Shown: piece after piece, positions 10,204 through 22,100 of the stretch
Position numbering within the stretch: position 1 is the first letter of the stretch
Layout of the letters: each line of letters opens with the position of its first letter
Assembly (NCBI RefSeq): GCF_004337985.1
Contig: NW_021940935.1
Coordinates: 1 to 63,831 of the forward strand
Length of the DNA: 63,831 bases
Source: Pyricularia pennisetigena
Taxonomy: Eukaryota > Ascomycota > Sordariomycetes > Magnaporthales > Pyriculariaceae
Reading direction: 5' to 3'
The notes under the pieces: model-generated
Seen by the model: only the letters and a program-made list of their open reading frames with translations
Database searches by the model: none
Told to the model about the DNA's origin: nothing
Program-made: the position numbers and the translations under genes

Positions 10204-12680
10204 GTAGTAGTAGTAGTAGTAGTAGTATTATTTAACGCCGGGCTCGGCCCGGCTTGTTAGCCGGCCGTTAGCAACCTCCCGAGGGGTATCTCGGCGCGCG
10301 TTCTATCTTCTTTATTTACACAGGGGGAAAACAAGGAGGGCAGAGGCGGATCGTGCCTGACCGGGTTCGGGCCCGGTCCTGCTTAGGGGGATAGTTCACT
10401 GACGCGACCCCGTGCCTAAGGTGCACGGAGGGTTCGTCTGACGGCTTGTGCCGTGGAGTATGGGTGAAAAGGCAATAAGTCTATTCCTCGTCTGAGTTCG
10501 AGTCGCTTACGATCGGTGTCCCTAGGCGTAAAGTGCGTTCGTGACGCGCGGGGCGCTGGCGGGCCGCTCTGGGGCGGGCGCTGAAGTAGTTGGTGGCTAT
10601 CGAAAACGCCTCAAAGCTTTTCGGTTGCCCGAAGCTTATCTGGAAGAATTTGCGGCGTTGGGCGCGGTTTGGCGGCCCGACCGGCCGGTCGTCATCAGGC
10701 CACGGCCAGTTTCTCCACACCGCCCGCGAATAGCGGCAGTGCACCGGGTGCTCAGGGGAGGTCCGCTTCCAGCACCAGGCACACGAGGTGTTTGCATCCT
10801 GGTGGTTGAAACGGTCATGGTAGGCTTTGAAATCGCCGTGGCCGGTCCTCATGGCCAAATAATGGCCCAGTAGGGGTCTTGGCAAACGCAGTTCCTCGGG
10901 CTCCTTTCTCGGTGTGTATTGGAGTTTCCATTCCCTATATACGGGGGACCGTTCACAGAGTTCTTTACGCCACCAGTCCTTTTCTGTATTCGAAAGAATG
11001 GCTCTGAGGACCGTGCCGGCACCGCTATACGTGGTTTGCTGAGCCCTCGGGTCTGGGTCCGGCGGTCCGGCGGAGCCGGCCTTGGCCAGCTCGTCAGCCC
11101 GGTCGTTTCCCGGGATTCCCTGGTGCCCAGGGCACCAGCGGACCCGAACCTCGGTGCCTTGTTTTCGAAGTAAATCGACAAGGTTATGGAATTCCAAAAA
11201 GGCCCATTGGGACGAACGCGGCGCGTCGCCTCTAAGACCCCAAATAACCGAGGTGCTGTCCACACAAATCCAGATCCGGGCGCCTGGCTGGGCCCTGGCT
11301 GCCGCCTGTAGCCCTCTTAGGGCGCCAATCGCCTCGGCGTCGAAAACGTGGCTTTCCGGCGTAATAGATGCGGAGCCTGCAGCAAATTCCAGGCCCGCCC
11401 TAAAAACGGCCCATCCGTACCCTATTTGGACGCAGTTATTTTCGTGTTTTTCCGAACCATCCGTATATACCACGATATCGTCAGGTGATACCATGTCCAG
11501 CCATTCGATAAAGCGGCGCGCCGCTTCCTCTTTTGGGACTCCTCCGGTGGGGTCAGTGCGAGAATCCGGCCTTGCATTTCCTACAGTAAACTATAGTCAC
11601 AGGGTTGGACCAGACCCTCTAACGGACAGGCCAGCTAGAGCCCTCCTAGTCGCTGGATACCCAGCCTGCCACGTAAATACAAGGTTTGCACCTTAAGCCT
11701 ACCGCATCCACAAAAAGGCCTCTTGGTAGACCGACGCGCGCATCCGTCCTCTCCGGCTAAAATAGCGTCTCTTCCGCCTAACATGCCGACGACATCATCT
11801 GCCCCGGTGTACGTCCCTAGTGCGAGTAGAAAGCTTCGAAAAGCCGGCGACACCCCGTACATGTCCATCCACAGCTTAGTCCCCCGTTGGTTCCTGGGCT
11901 AGCCCAGCGCCACAATGTGGACATGAATGCAATCGAGTTCTTCCCGTCCTCCAGACCCGGCGCAGATTCCCAGTGCGAGTGAGAAGCATGGGGCGCCTCA
12001 GTCACACTATTCCACCACGGCCCACCGTCCACGGGGTGTACCAAGGGTGCGAACCAAGGCCGTGCCCACGTTTCTTGCTTCCCGTTACCCAAAGCCGTCT
12101 CCAGCAATGGGCCGACCACGTCTTGCTGTCGGGACCCTTTGGAGACTGCCGCGCCGGCACAGTGCTTCCGGTCCACGTACAACTAACCAACCCCCGTAAC
12201 GGCACTACCTCCTCGCTGCAGGCAATCCCAGAAGGTGTGAGGGGGTGAAAGGGTGCCCTGTCGATTCGAAGAACCGTCGGGTGGTTCTCAGCCTAATTTC
12301 CCTTTCTTTTAAACCGTATTGTCTAGCCTTCCGGGGAAGGACGCCTGCCTTTCCGGCTGGCAAAGTTTTTTGTGCCACGCTGGCTCGCATCGCGAGATTG
12401 GGCCTTGTCTTGTGCGCCTCTATGCGGGTGGCGCGCCGAGCCGCCGATCGGACTCTTCCTTCACCGCGATCAGTGGAAAACTCGTCAAAGGGGAGATCTG
12501 TCGATTATACATGGGTGTTGCGAGGAAAGGCGTTCCGTGTAGTGACGGTGCTTAGGGCGACAGGTTGAAGAGTTTTTCGTGTGTGCGCGCCTGTTAGGGC
12601 TACAGGCGGAAGTCCCGCGCAAACGTTAACAGCATGGTCCGTGCGCCCATACTGAAAATTTTGTGTACGGGAGAGAGTTG
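10204..12680 (-). mobile_element. LINE copy 2, internally deleted, flanked by 15-bp target duplications
   Basis: The left end (3' end of the element) is a (TAG)n tract followed by the same 3' UTR as the other copies. The right part (11568-12504) is nearly identical to 58112-59040, and 12505-12680 extends further 5' than copy 3. Relative to copy 3, about 2 kb (near 56138-58111) is missing at a sharp junction at about 11567/11568. The unit therefore keeps both ends but lacks the RT core, and must have been moved by enzymes supplied in trans if the deletion preceded insertion. Confidence 0.85.
10481..11567 (-). pseudogene. LINE ORF2 remnant (RNase H and C-terminal part only)
   Basis: The RNase H domain (from MVSPDDIVVYTDGS) and the C-terminal Cys/His cluster are intact, but the RT has been removed by the internal deletion. 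A frame from 11494 is open to the stop at 10481. Sequence is close to copies 1 and 3. Confidence 0.85.
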
Positions 12681-12695
12681 TCGTGCGTTACGATA
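12681..12695. repeat. Target-site duplication of LINE copy 2 (15 bp, right)
   Basis: Exact repeat of 10189-10203. The 176 bp inside it (12505-12680) are the most 5' LINE sequence in the window. Confidence 0.9.
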
Positions 12696-14292
12696 TATTT
12701 AAACCCAAAACGGTGTTATGGGATACAACGAAAGGTTTGAATTATTTCACAAAACGGTTTCACCAAATTATAACCGGGTGAATACCGTTGCAGTGCGTTT
12801 TGTTTTACTGTAAAAATTGCCTAACAGCTGCGAAATCTCATGTTTTGTTTGTACGGGGGTAACGTTAAGGCGCACACATAACGGATATACAACGCGGTTT
12901 GTTTATTTTGTGAATAAAATTATTTTCAACCCCACCCTTTTTTAAGGAAGGCGGTTGAGGATAAATTTCTTTAAAGATTATTTATCCGTGTTTTGAAGTT
13001 TGAAAAGCAAAATCGTCACAAAATCAGTTTTGCAAAAATAATTGTACCAGAATTTGGGCTTGTGTTTATCACGTGGATTTCTAATCGTTACCTTTATATA
13101 GAGAAGATATGTCGTTTCGCACTTATTAGGTATTTTGGACTGAAACAAGAAACGCATTGTAAATGTATCCACCCGGTTGTGGTTTAGTGAAATTTTGTTG
13201 TAAAATAACCACACCCTAACGAAAATGTTTTGGGGACAATTTTAAAGGTCGGTTTTTGGTGAACCACGGCGTTTTCCTGGATATTAGAGGCGGTAAGGTT
13301 ATTAGGGCTTTGCCAATAAGCAAATCATGTATTTCCAAGAGATTTAAATTTGTACCTGGCTGCCCGGTACTTCTATAGCACACCAGGGACTGGTTCAAGA
13401 ATTAGGAACGAGGAGAGATTCAATGAAGGAAGGGAGGTTGAAACTGATTTTGTCAGTTGTTTTTGTTAAAGTAAATACCACATCAAACATAGTTAAATCG
13501 ATGCTAAGGCCAATTTGGACTGGATTTTGCAGTTGAGTCGGTGTGTTACCGCAGTACCTAATTCCGAAGTTATGACTTCAATCGACAAGACGGGAAGGAA
13601 TAAAGAATCATTCTTCATATTGGAATAGAGATTTGTTCGTTTAATTCATCAATTGGATAATAAATCACGGGATTAGCCGCACGGGCCAATCGTACGTAAT
13701 TCCTTTTCCAATGGTGGTATAAAACGAGAAAAACATTCAAAAGCTCCTTTTTAGACAGTTAGATAATTTATGCATAATATACCCTTTTTACCCTATAATA
13801 ACGTTCTGTTGATCGATCAACCTAACGAAAGACCTATCAACACTTCATTATAATTTTACGATCTTGTTCAGCTTGCAAGGGCAGAACATTTGTCTGTAGC
13901 TACTAATCATACCGCACTGATACATTTTCCCCACTTGCCTGCTCAATCCAATTGTCCGGAATGGCCTAGTCGGCGGGAACAAAGACTTTGTCCCTACTTT
14001 GACTCAAAGTGAGTGCGATAGAACAGGGTTGAATGCTATTGAATAATTCGGAACAATGAAACCAGCCTCCATTTTCCACGGCATGGTCAACTGTCAAGGT
14101 CATTGTTCGTGCAGCAAGTTGAAATGAGACACACTGTTGCGTCTGCTTATATAATAACTATTTTCCTCAAATCCTTTTAAAGTTTGTCGAGTTTAGATTA
14201 TAATAGAGTTAACAGTTATTTAACATCTACCAATAACTCCAACACCAAACCCTTTACGTAAGAATATTATCCCATATCTCTCACCATTGACA
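12696..14292. other. AT-rich region without a supported gene
   Basis: Only short frames (64-78 codons) with AT-biased codons. Composition suggests old, mutated repeats, but no ends or domains were recognised. The last ~100 bp before 14293 could serve as a promoter for the following ORF. Confidence 0.4.
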
Positions 14293-15189
14293 ATGTTCAG
14301 CAGAAACAACGACGTCGGCAACCGCCAGGAACCGTATCCTGTTCGGGACCCCGTTACAGGTTTCGCAGGACTAGTTAGGCTTATCCAGGCAATTTGCGCG
14401 GATCCAATACCAGCTAATCAGCCAATCTTATCAGATCGACTAGGCGATTTTACCGTCGAGATCGCTCGCTGCTTACAACAGCTGCCTCCACACCTTACTC
14501 GACACACCACGAGTTTTTTTCAGACCTGGCGCGTCGGGGGTTATGGCAGCAGCGCAGAAGACGTATATCGAGTGACAATCCACGCACTTTTGTGGGACCG
14601 AAGCAAGCAGCCATTGCTATTCTTCGATGGTTGCTTCAACACGAAGGCTGGCTGGATGCTTTTGGAAACTGTGTACTTTGTTTCGGAAGAAGGCGTTTGG
14701 GATCGACTCCGCAGCGGCGCCGACCTCGAAATCCCAACATCCGACTTTATATTTATAGTTTGGGCAAGCATAATTAAAAAGCTCCACCTAAGGGTTAGTA
14801 AAATGGTTATTTACAACGTGGCCTTTGTCCACATTACGAACCTTTCCGTCCACCGATTGTGCCGGGTGTTTGCAAACCTGATAAACTCCGGTTTCGGCCA
14901 CGTTTACCGTCCAATCGCATCGGTGCAGGATAGGATTAACCCGCGGCAGGGACTGGGAATCGTCGGTTTCGAGGATTTTTTCAGCTTGACGCCATGCCAA
15001 ATTATTCTGCTCGGCATAATTAAACACCAGGCTGTATTTAGGGATCGTACGCCGGTTAGGGTCGGTTGGCATTATAAGCGTGGTGGGCAGGCTGGGCCAG
15101 AGTGGGACACAGCTATCGTGGTGCGCATGGGTTCCTATTTCAGGAGGTTTTCGAACTCGCTTTTCGCCATCCTTCCAACCAATTTATAA
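14293..15189 (+). CDS. Hypothetical protein, possibly chimeric
   Basis: The ATG at 14293 opens a 298-aa frame. The first ~155 residues have protein-like composition (FFDGCFNTKAGWMLLETVYF, LRSGADLEIP). From about 14780 the sequence changes character, and a long minus-strand frame (15072-14788) overlaps it, so the second half may be an inserted fragment read antisense, or an intron may be missed. No family was recognised. No signal peptide or convincing membrane segment is visible. Confidence 0.35.
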   Translation: MFSRNNDVGNRQEPYPVRDPVTGFAGLVRLIQAICADPIPANQPILSDRLGDFTVEIARCLQQLPPHLTRHTTSFFQTWRVGGYGSSAEDVYRVTIHALLWDRSKQPLLFFDGCFNTKAGWMLLETVYFVSEEGVWDRLRSGADLEIPTSDFIFIVWASIIKKLHLRVSKMVIYNVAFVHITNLSVHRLCRVFANLINSGFGHVYRPIASVQDRINPRQGLGIVGFEDFFSLTPCQIILLGIIKHQAVFRDRTPVRVGWHYKRGGQAGPEWDTAIVVRMGSYFRRFSNSLFAILPTNL

Positions 15190-15621
15190 AGCGACTAAGG
15201 ATGATATAAAGGATTTAAAAGGGCAAGCATTTGGGTGCGGGGATGGGGTTTGGCCTTGGTTGTTAAAGTCAGCTTTCTGGGGTAGGATAGGAAAGCTTAG
15301 CGGTAGATAAAGGTAATGTGAATATTAGCAAATTACATAGCTTTGCCGAGAGCTCAAGTTGAATTTTAATGGTGGTCAGAGTCGGCCCAGAAACTTTTTT
15401 TGCCTTGGTTTGGAAGGACCTATTGACAGGCCTGGCAATTTTTTGTTGTTTTTAATTATGTACCACAATTATCAACCTCACTTATTTTGCGATGGTAAAA
15501 GTCTGTTTTAAACATGTAAAGAAATTGAGTTGATTGTATCATGATAAATCCACACTCCAGAACTATGCAATTAAGCAGACGAACACATAAACTGCTGATG
15601 TTTCCGCTAATCCCAAACCCT
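15190..15621. other. Intergenic stretch, nothing recognised
   Basis: Mixed composition, no domain-bearing frame. It is the 3' flank of the secreted-protein gene on the minus strand. Confidence 0.4.
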
Positions 15622-15891
15622 CTAAGGAATCATCCCCGTGTCAATTTTCCATTGCACATTATCGGGCAGCAAGACAGTATGTTCCTTGTTGACATTACAG
15701 TTTTCGTGAAGGTAAATTAGACGCTTGGGGTCGAAGTTGAAATAGTATGGCGCGTTCCATCGGCCCGTTTGTTTTCCATGCGAGACTTTGCCTGGGCCCC
15801 ACAACTCGACCCAGCATTTATAGCTTAGGGTGCCGGAAGGAAAGACAGCCACAGCGGTGGCGATGGTTACCGCGATGCCTTTAAAATGCAT
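15622..15891 (-). CDS. Small secreted protein, candidate effector (MAX-like layout)
   Basis: 89 aa, single exon, ATG at 15891. Residues 1-24 form a typical signal peptide (MHFKGIAVTIATAVAVF core, cleavage probably just before SYKC). The ~65-residue mature chain has two cysteines, at about residues 27 and 64, aromatic/beta-strand-rich spacing, and an LLPD-x-V-x-W motif after the second cysteine. Two cysteines about 37 residues apart in a short beta-rich chain is the layout of the fungal MAX effector fold, known from blast fungi. That assignment is an inference from spacing, not from a match. A TATA element lies ~90 bp upstream. It would act outside the cell, probably in a host if the organism is a pathogen. 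It is isolated among repeats, as effector genes often are. Confidence 0.6.
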   Translation of the reverse strand: MHFKGIAVTIATAVAVFPSGTLSYKCWVELWGPGKVSHGKQTGRWNAPYYFNFDPKRLIYLHENCNVNKEHTVLLPDNVQWKIDTGMIP

Positions 15892-15980
15892 GCTGCTTAT
15901 TCGCGATGGTTGTAGTGGTTGTAGTGGTTGCGATGGCTGATGTTTTCTTTTAGGTCGAATAATTTAAGATGCTTCTCATT

Positions 15981-15988
15981 AATTTATA
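15981..15988 (-). promoter_or_regulatory. TATA box of the small secreted protein gene
   Basis: The minus strand reads TATAAATTAATG here, about 90 nt before the ATG at 15891. A CAACCACTACAACC tandem tract (about 15904-15937) lies between, in the presumed 5' leader. Confidence 0.45.
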
Positions 15989-16978
15989 GGCTCAGAGTTA
16001 TAAATGGTCTACCTTAGAGATTTGTGCTTGGATTATATTAGAAACTTGAAGAATTACCCTTTTGTATGGGGATTTATGCAATATAATATTCGGACTTCCC
16101 GATTAATTTGACCCGATTCGAGCTGCGGAGCAATAATATATTTAAATGAGGTTGCATTATTTCGCACCTACAATATGCCACTTGGCACTCGACCTATAGC
16201 CTCCCAGTGTTACCATCAAAAATATAGTTTCGAGGCTTATCCCCGCCTAAGTTGTGTCCCGATTTGCCGGGCACTGTAGTGAACCTGGGGCAACAAGTAA
16301 GACTATTCACAACTCACGATGGAGGCACAATGTACCATGTGAAGCGCCTATTAACGCCGGCTGAAGATATAAAAACTTGCCGGTGCAAAATGGACGTACG
16401 TGGTTTTATTCAAACATTGTAGCGTTTTTTATGTACCATGTGTAGCGTCCGATTTGGATGAAAACTCCGATTAACAAACAGCCGCGTTAACGAACCCCCA
16501 CGATTCCTTATTTGGCCTCCACATTCAGCCCATGCAATGCCATTATGCGAAATATACGTTTTATGATTTATCCACTCACCCAAATTCCAACCAAATTTGT
16601 TTAACCTTATACCAAACCTGGCCCTAGCAAATATTGAATTTCGGTCCAATAATAGCATATTACATAATCTCGTTTATTATTTAATTTACGGTATCTACCA
16701 TATATGCTACAACCCACAAGGTATAACGTAGTAAACGCATTTATTTTGCATGAAGTTATAAGTTCTATTAATGGTGAACTAAAAGAATTATTATATTCGT
16801 CGGAGTTGCCGCTTTCTTTCATATATGGGCTTTGCTAAATTGGGTCGAAAATTTGACCGACAGAATACCCAGTGCAGACGATTATTGTGTCGGCTGAAAG
16901 GTGGAGGATTTTGAAGACTGAATATTGCATCTTGGAGACTTCTTATTACGACCCTTAAAGAGGACGAATATAAACTGT
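15989..16978. other. AT-rich intergenic region, probable old repeats
   Basis: No supported gene. The near-repeat TGTACCATGTG(A/T)AGCG occurs at about 16331 and 16433. Short minus-strand frames at 16410-16658 look like random or decayed sequence. Confidence 0.35.
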
Positions 16979-17399
16979 TAGATTATCTGGCACCCACAGT
17001 ATTTTATTTGGCACCCAATTGATATCTACCCAATATCGCCATTTAAAATATACTTCTTAAAACTCATACACACCAATAATCCACACAAATCAGATTGGCC
17101 CTATTGTGGTAAGTTTGGGCGGGACCGAACACCTAAATGTACAACCCACAACCGTTATATAAAATTATTCCCAATTTACAATTATCGCACCTTATATCGT
17201 GGGCATTATATACCGTTGGGTTGAAAAAAGGACGGGCTTTATTATTCGCACCGCTACCACCATTTGGCCATTTTGAATTCTAACCTAATGTTGAATTTGG
17301 GCTGAATATTACATTAAGTAAGTACTCAGTGTAAGAGCAAGCTGTGTGGGTAAGGAAAGGAGGTGGAATATTTTGGGTACCAAATAAAAATATCGTGGG

Positions 17400-17593
17400 T
17401 GTGACATTTGGACCATGAGATCACCAGACCCTAACCCTGACCCTGGACCAACGACCCACCAGGGTGATACCTTTATCGACGTCGCGTCAAGCTCAGAACT
17501 TTGTTTGTTTCCTTTCCTCTCCTCAGAGTAGAATCTTCGTCGATAGATGCCAATAGACTAGCTTCCGTGCTATGCTTACCCCGGGCCGTGACA
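17400..17593 (+). repeat. 5' LTR of the gypsy element
   Basis: 194 bp, begins TGTGACATTTGG and ends GGGCCGTGACA. It contains AGAGTAGAAT at 17525-17534, the presumed start region of the genomic transcript. Confidence 0.93.
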
Positions 17594-17595
17594 CA

Positions 17596-17605
17596 ATTCT
17601 ACTCT
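17596..17605 (+). promoter_or_regulatory. Self-complementary primer-binding site of the gypsy element
   Basis: ATTCTACTCT, beginning 2 bases after the 5' LTR, is the exact reverse complement of AGAGTAGAAT at 17525-17534 inside the LTR. In Tf1-type elements the 5' end of the RNA folds back and primes reverse transcription at such a site. No tRNA-complementary site was recognised instead. Confidence 0.6.
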
Positions 17606-17759
17606 CAAAAGAATCGCTGGCCTAGCGATTAACAAATAAGGCACAACAACCTATCTTCACGCCGCTGGCGAGCGACGAAAATAAATCCGCACTCGACAGA
17701 CCAGACCCGACCGGAGACTGACAAAGACGTCAACTTCAAACCCAGACCGACCCCAACCT

Positions 17760-19133
17760 ATGCCCAGGCTGAAGGACCATCCACCTGCGAGCAGGAAATC
17801 ACAAAGGTTGATTTCGAACAAAACGGAGCAAACAGATCGCTCCACCGACGACCCGACCCGACCAGAGAGTGAAACCGATTTCACGCCAAACACCGATTCC
17901 ACCCTCGAAGACGAAATCGAAGTTGATTCTCTTTCGAACACCGCGTGGCCTAGTATAGAAACGCCTGAGGAAAATTTAGACGAATTCGAGTTTGCAGAAG
18001 CAAGGCATACAACGCCGGAAACAAACCCAAACATGATGGCAGACGGAAATGACCTAGCCAGCGAGATCGCTAGGCTACAGGCAGTTATCACACGCCTGCA
18101 AACCGGAAGACAGAACAACCAACCGGAAGCCCGACAAGCCACACCCGAAAATAGCGCCTTTGGAGGCACCAGGTTCGAACCGACCGGCCTAGCCAGCAGG
18201 AAAGCATTTAAGCCGTACGGCCATAGCCAAGAAGCAGCCAACCCGCACTACAGTGAAAGAGCCAAAAGTAGAGGATCAGGTCCAGGTACATTTTCCGGCA
18301 GTTCAACCACTTTTGACCGCTGGATTACGAAATTAGCAGATTATTTCGAAGAGGATAACACAACCTTCCGAACTGAACGAAGCCGCATGGCAAAACTGTT
18401 CAGCCTGTTGGACGACCGACCAGCAACGATGCTGGAGACCAGATACAATTCAGAGACCCAACCGTATTCATGCGTGGCAGAGATGATCCAGGTTTTGGCC
18501 ACGGTGTACCATAACAGCAATCAAGCGTCCGAAGCATGGGAAAAACTATCAAAAATGTATTTTGAATGCGGACCAGGTAATGACGTTTACAGTTTCATTG
18601 CCGAGGTGAATGCTCTCGCCGATAAAATTGGAGTACCAGCAGGAGAACGCAAAACTACGCTGTGGCAACATATCCCGGCAGACCTCGATCACCGGCTGTT
18701 ACGAGACAGCAAGGACCCCAGAATATCTTATGAAGAATTCGCAAATTTGGTGGCCGATGCAGCTCACAGCACTCAGCGAGCGTATCGGGAACGAGAGGAG
18801 CGAAAACAGAAAAGTCGCGGTAAAGATAGAAAAGAAAGATACCCCTACAGCCCAGACAAAAACAGGAAAAGCAATCGAGGACGCTATTACGAATCCAGCA
18901 ACCCGAGCAAAGGAGAAAGAAGCGACATGGTACCTAAAACAACAGACGCCACAGGACGTGGTTTGACAGAAACTGAAAAGATGGCTCATTGGGAAGCCAA
19001 CACTTGCTTCGCGTGCGGGAAAGAAGGACACAAATCATTTGAATGCCCCAATAAAACGAAAGCAGTCAGGGCCTTGGATTTTGAGGACAACCACAGCATT
19101 AGTGACGAGCAAGAGCGATCGGGAAAAGAGTGA
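17760..19133 (+). CDS. Gag polyprotein of the gypsy element
   Basis: 457 aa from the ATG at 17760. The N-terminal third is Ser/Thr/Asp-rich and disordered. A central capsid-like region (about residues 175-330) follows, then a basic Lys/Arg-rich stretch (about 340-395), and a CCHC zinc knuckle (CFACGKEGHKSFEC) near residue 420 for RNA packaging. The stop TGA at 19131 overlaps the start of the pol frame. A -1 slip at 19121-19127 would fuse it to Pol. Confidence 0.9.
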   Translation: MPRLKDHPPASRKSQRLISNKTEQTDRSTDDPTRPESETDFTPNTDSTLEDEIEVDSLSNTAWPSIETPEENLDEFEFAEARHTTPETNPNMMADGNDLASEIARLQAVITRLQTGRQNNQPEARQATPENSAFGGTRFEPTGLASRKAFKPYGHSQEAANPHYSERAKSRGSGPGTFSGSSTTFDRWITKLADYFEEDNTTFRTERSRMAKLFSLLDDRPATMLETRYNSETQPYSCVAEMIQVLATVYHNSNQASEAWEKLSKMYFECGPGNDVYSFIAEVNALADKIGVPAGERKTTLWQHIPADLDHRLLRDSKDPRISYEEFANLVADAAHSTQRAYREREERKQKSRGKDRKERYPYSPDKNRKSNRGRYYESSNPSKGERSDMVPKTTDATGRGLTETEKMAHWEANTCFACGKEGHKSFECPNKTKAVRALDFEDNHSISDEQERSGKE

Positions 19134-22100
19134 GACCGCCAAAAGCCTCCTCGGTGGTCCAAATGTCTACGATAGCTCAGATTGGTAGTAACCCACGACC
19201 TAAATCTTTCATCATTCGAACTCAGATACAGGTTAATGGTGTAGGACTATCAGTTAAAGCTCTTTGTGACACCGGAGCAGACATTTCTCTTTTAATCAGC
19301 CCAGCGATCGCTAGACATGCCGCAGAACGGCTAGGAGCCTGGCTTCAAAGGTTAAAAACCCCGCTACTTTTGTCGGACTACCGCAAACAGGACGCAGGAC
19401 GCATTACGCACAAACTAAAAGCGACCTTGGAAATCGATGGACGCCGGTTTAGCAACCAAATGTTTTACGTGACGGAAAGTGGACATGATATGTTTATTGG
19501 GCAGGATTGGCTAGTCGAACAGGATGTTTGGATCCACCCGAAAACGCAAACGTTCGCATGGCCTGAAACGACACCGTCGTTGGCAAAATTCTCGCCAGCC
19601 ATCAGACTTCCGAACATGTTGGACAAACCCGATCCGGCTGCGCAAGCCGATGCAGAGCGGCGCGACCGAGCATTCGAACGAGAAACCAAGAGGGTGCAAA
19701 TACTTCGACGACCGTGGCGCCAAACAACCTTTTTAGAACCCAGACCGACCCCGGTTGTTTTGGGTGAGGACCAAACCGTTATAAATGTAGCCGCCCTTCA
19801 ACACAAGCTGGACACCGACCCCCGACAAAAGCGATGGAAATCGTGCCCATTACCCACGCAGCCCATCACGTTAGAAATTGGACCCGAAAAACCCGCCATC
19901 AGCCTATCTGCCGTCGGCCGTTCGTACCAATGGAAAACCAACAAGGGAGAACCGATCCCGTTCCCGGAAAATGAAGACCCCGACCATGTCGAACTGGTCC
20001 GACGCAAACTGCCATCCCGACTCGCTCACCTGGAGGGATTCTTTTCGAAAGCAGCTTCAACCAACCTGCCTCCACATCGCCCAGGGCACGATGTAATTTT
20101 GGAGCTAGACAAGCCAAAAACAGGATCGCCTCCGACGTACAGGACACCTGTGGAATTCCTGCCGCTCGAAAAGGAAACAGTCGACGAGCTGCTGCGCATT
20201 GGGTTTATCGAACCCTGTATGCAGGCCGACCCAGCGCCTGTCCTGTTCGTACCTAAACCACACTCCAAAGAACGCCGTTTTTGCACCGACTACCGATGGA
20301 TCAACCAGTTTTTGAAAGATCGATTCGTACCAGCCCCGGATGTCAACGGAACTATTTTTAATTGTCGCAATGCAAAGAGGTTTACAAAAATCGACATTAT
20401 TCGAGCTTTCAACCGGTTACGTATGGCGGTTGGCTCAGAGTACCTCACTGCTTTTCGCACCCGACAGGGCACCTTTCAATGGAAGGTGCTTCCCTTTGGG
20501 CTAAAGGTCGGCCCAGCTTGGTGGCAGTCATTTATCAACGCTCAGCTAAATGAACTTTTGGACTTGTTCGCCAGCGCATACGCCGACGATGTTTTGGTTT
20601 ATTCCGACGGAAACGAAGAAGAACATTGGGACCAAGTAGAAGAGGTTATTTACCGATTAAGCCGAGTCGACCTCCAGGGAGATATTAAAAAGTCTGGATT
20701 CAACGTTACCACGGTCGATTATCTTGGCATCGTTATGGACGCAGGTCTGGGCATCCGTATCGATCCAGACAAACTGCAGGCAATTAGCGATTGGAAGTTC
20801 GAAGACCTCACGTCCAAAACAGCCGTACGTTCCTTTTTGGGATTGTGCAATTACATCCGAATGTTTTGCCACCATGCCAGCAGCGTCGCTGAGCCGTTGA
20901 ACCGACTGTTGAAGAAAGACGCCAAATTCGCTATGGGCCCCGAACAGAGGCGAGCATTTGAGGAAATGAAACGTTTAGCCTGCGATGCACCGGTTATGGC
21001 ATTTTTCACCCCAGGCCGACCGACCAAGGTAGAAACCGACGCCTCACGCAACGCGACCGGCGGAGCAATCTGGCAACAGCAACCGGGTGGAGAATGGAAG
21101 CCTGTGGGATATTTCTCAAAAACGATGACCCCAGCAGAACGCGCATACCCGATCCAAGACCGAGAGCTGCTGGCAGTGGTTCAAACGCTGAAACATTACG
21201 AACCAGAATTGTTGGGGACAAGCTTTTTCGTGGTTACAGACCACCAAGCTTTAGTTTACTATTCCACAAAACGACTCCTTTCGACTCGACAAGTGCGTTG
21301 GGCAGATTTCCTGGCCAATTTCAACATTACGTTTCAGTACCGCCGCGGCAAAGACAACATAGCCGCCGATGCCCTGTCCCGCAAGACGGCAGACCTTCCA
21401 ACAGTTAAAGCTCGGGAAAAAGAAGAACGAACAATGACTTTAATCCCACCTGAGAAGATCACACCTACGGTGGCCGCCGTCAGCACTGCCGACCCAAACG
21501 CCCACGTGGTGAGCGGCGCAGATTTGGTAGACCTAATACGACAAGAGAACGAAAAGCAAAAGCTAGGCCAACACCAAGGAAAGCTAGTCGTCCCGGAAAC
21601 GACTTTAGACGGACAGATCTTTTTGAGGACCGCTCTGATCCGTGAAGCTCACGAGCCCAAAATATTCGCCCACGCAGGACAGAACAAGACGATACAAATG
21701 ATCAAAAGACGGTATTTTTGGGAGGGCATGAGTCAAACCATTCGGAAATACATCAAAAACTGTCACGACTGCGAGCGAAATAAAGGTAGACACGACAAGA
21801 CCCCGGGCCTATTGCATCCGCTACCGATACCGAATTACGTTTGGGAACATGTAGCAGTTGACGGAAAGGACATGCCCAAAGACAAGTTCGGATACGACTA
21901 CGTGTGGGTGTTCGTTTGCAAGTTCAGTCGCCTGATAGCCACCATCCCAGGACAGAAGACCGACACAGCAGAAATCCTGGCCTCCCGATATTACCGATAC
22001 CTATACCGTTTCCTAGGACTACCTTTCGTTTGGATTAGCGACAACGCCGGGCCGTTCATCTCCGAATTCATGGCGACGATAAATGAACTCACGGGTACTA

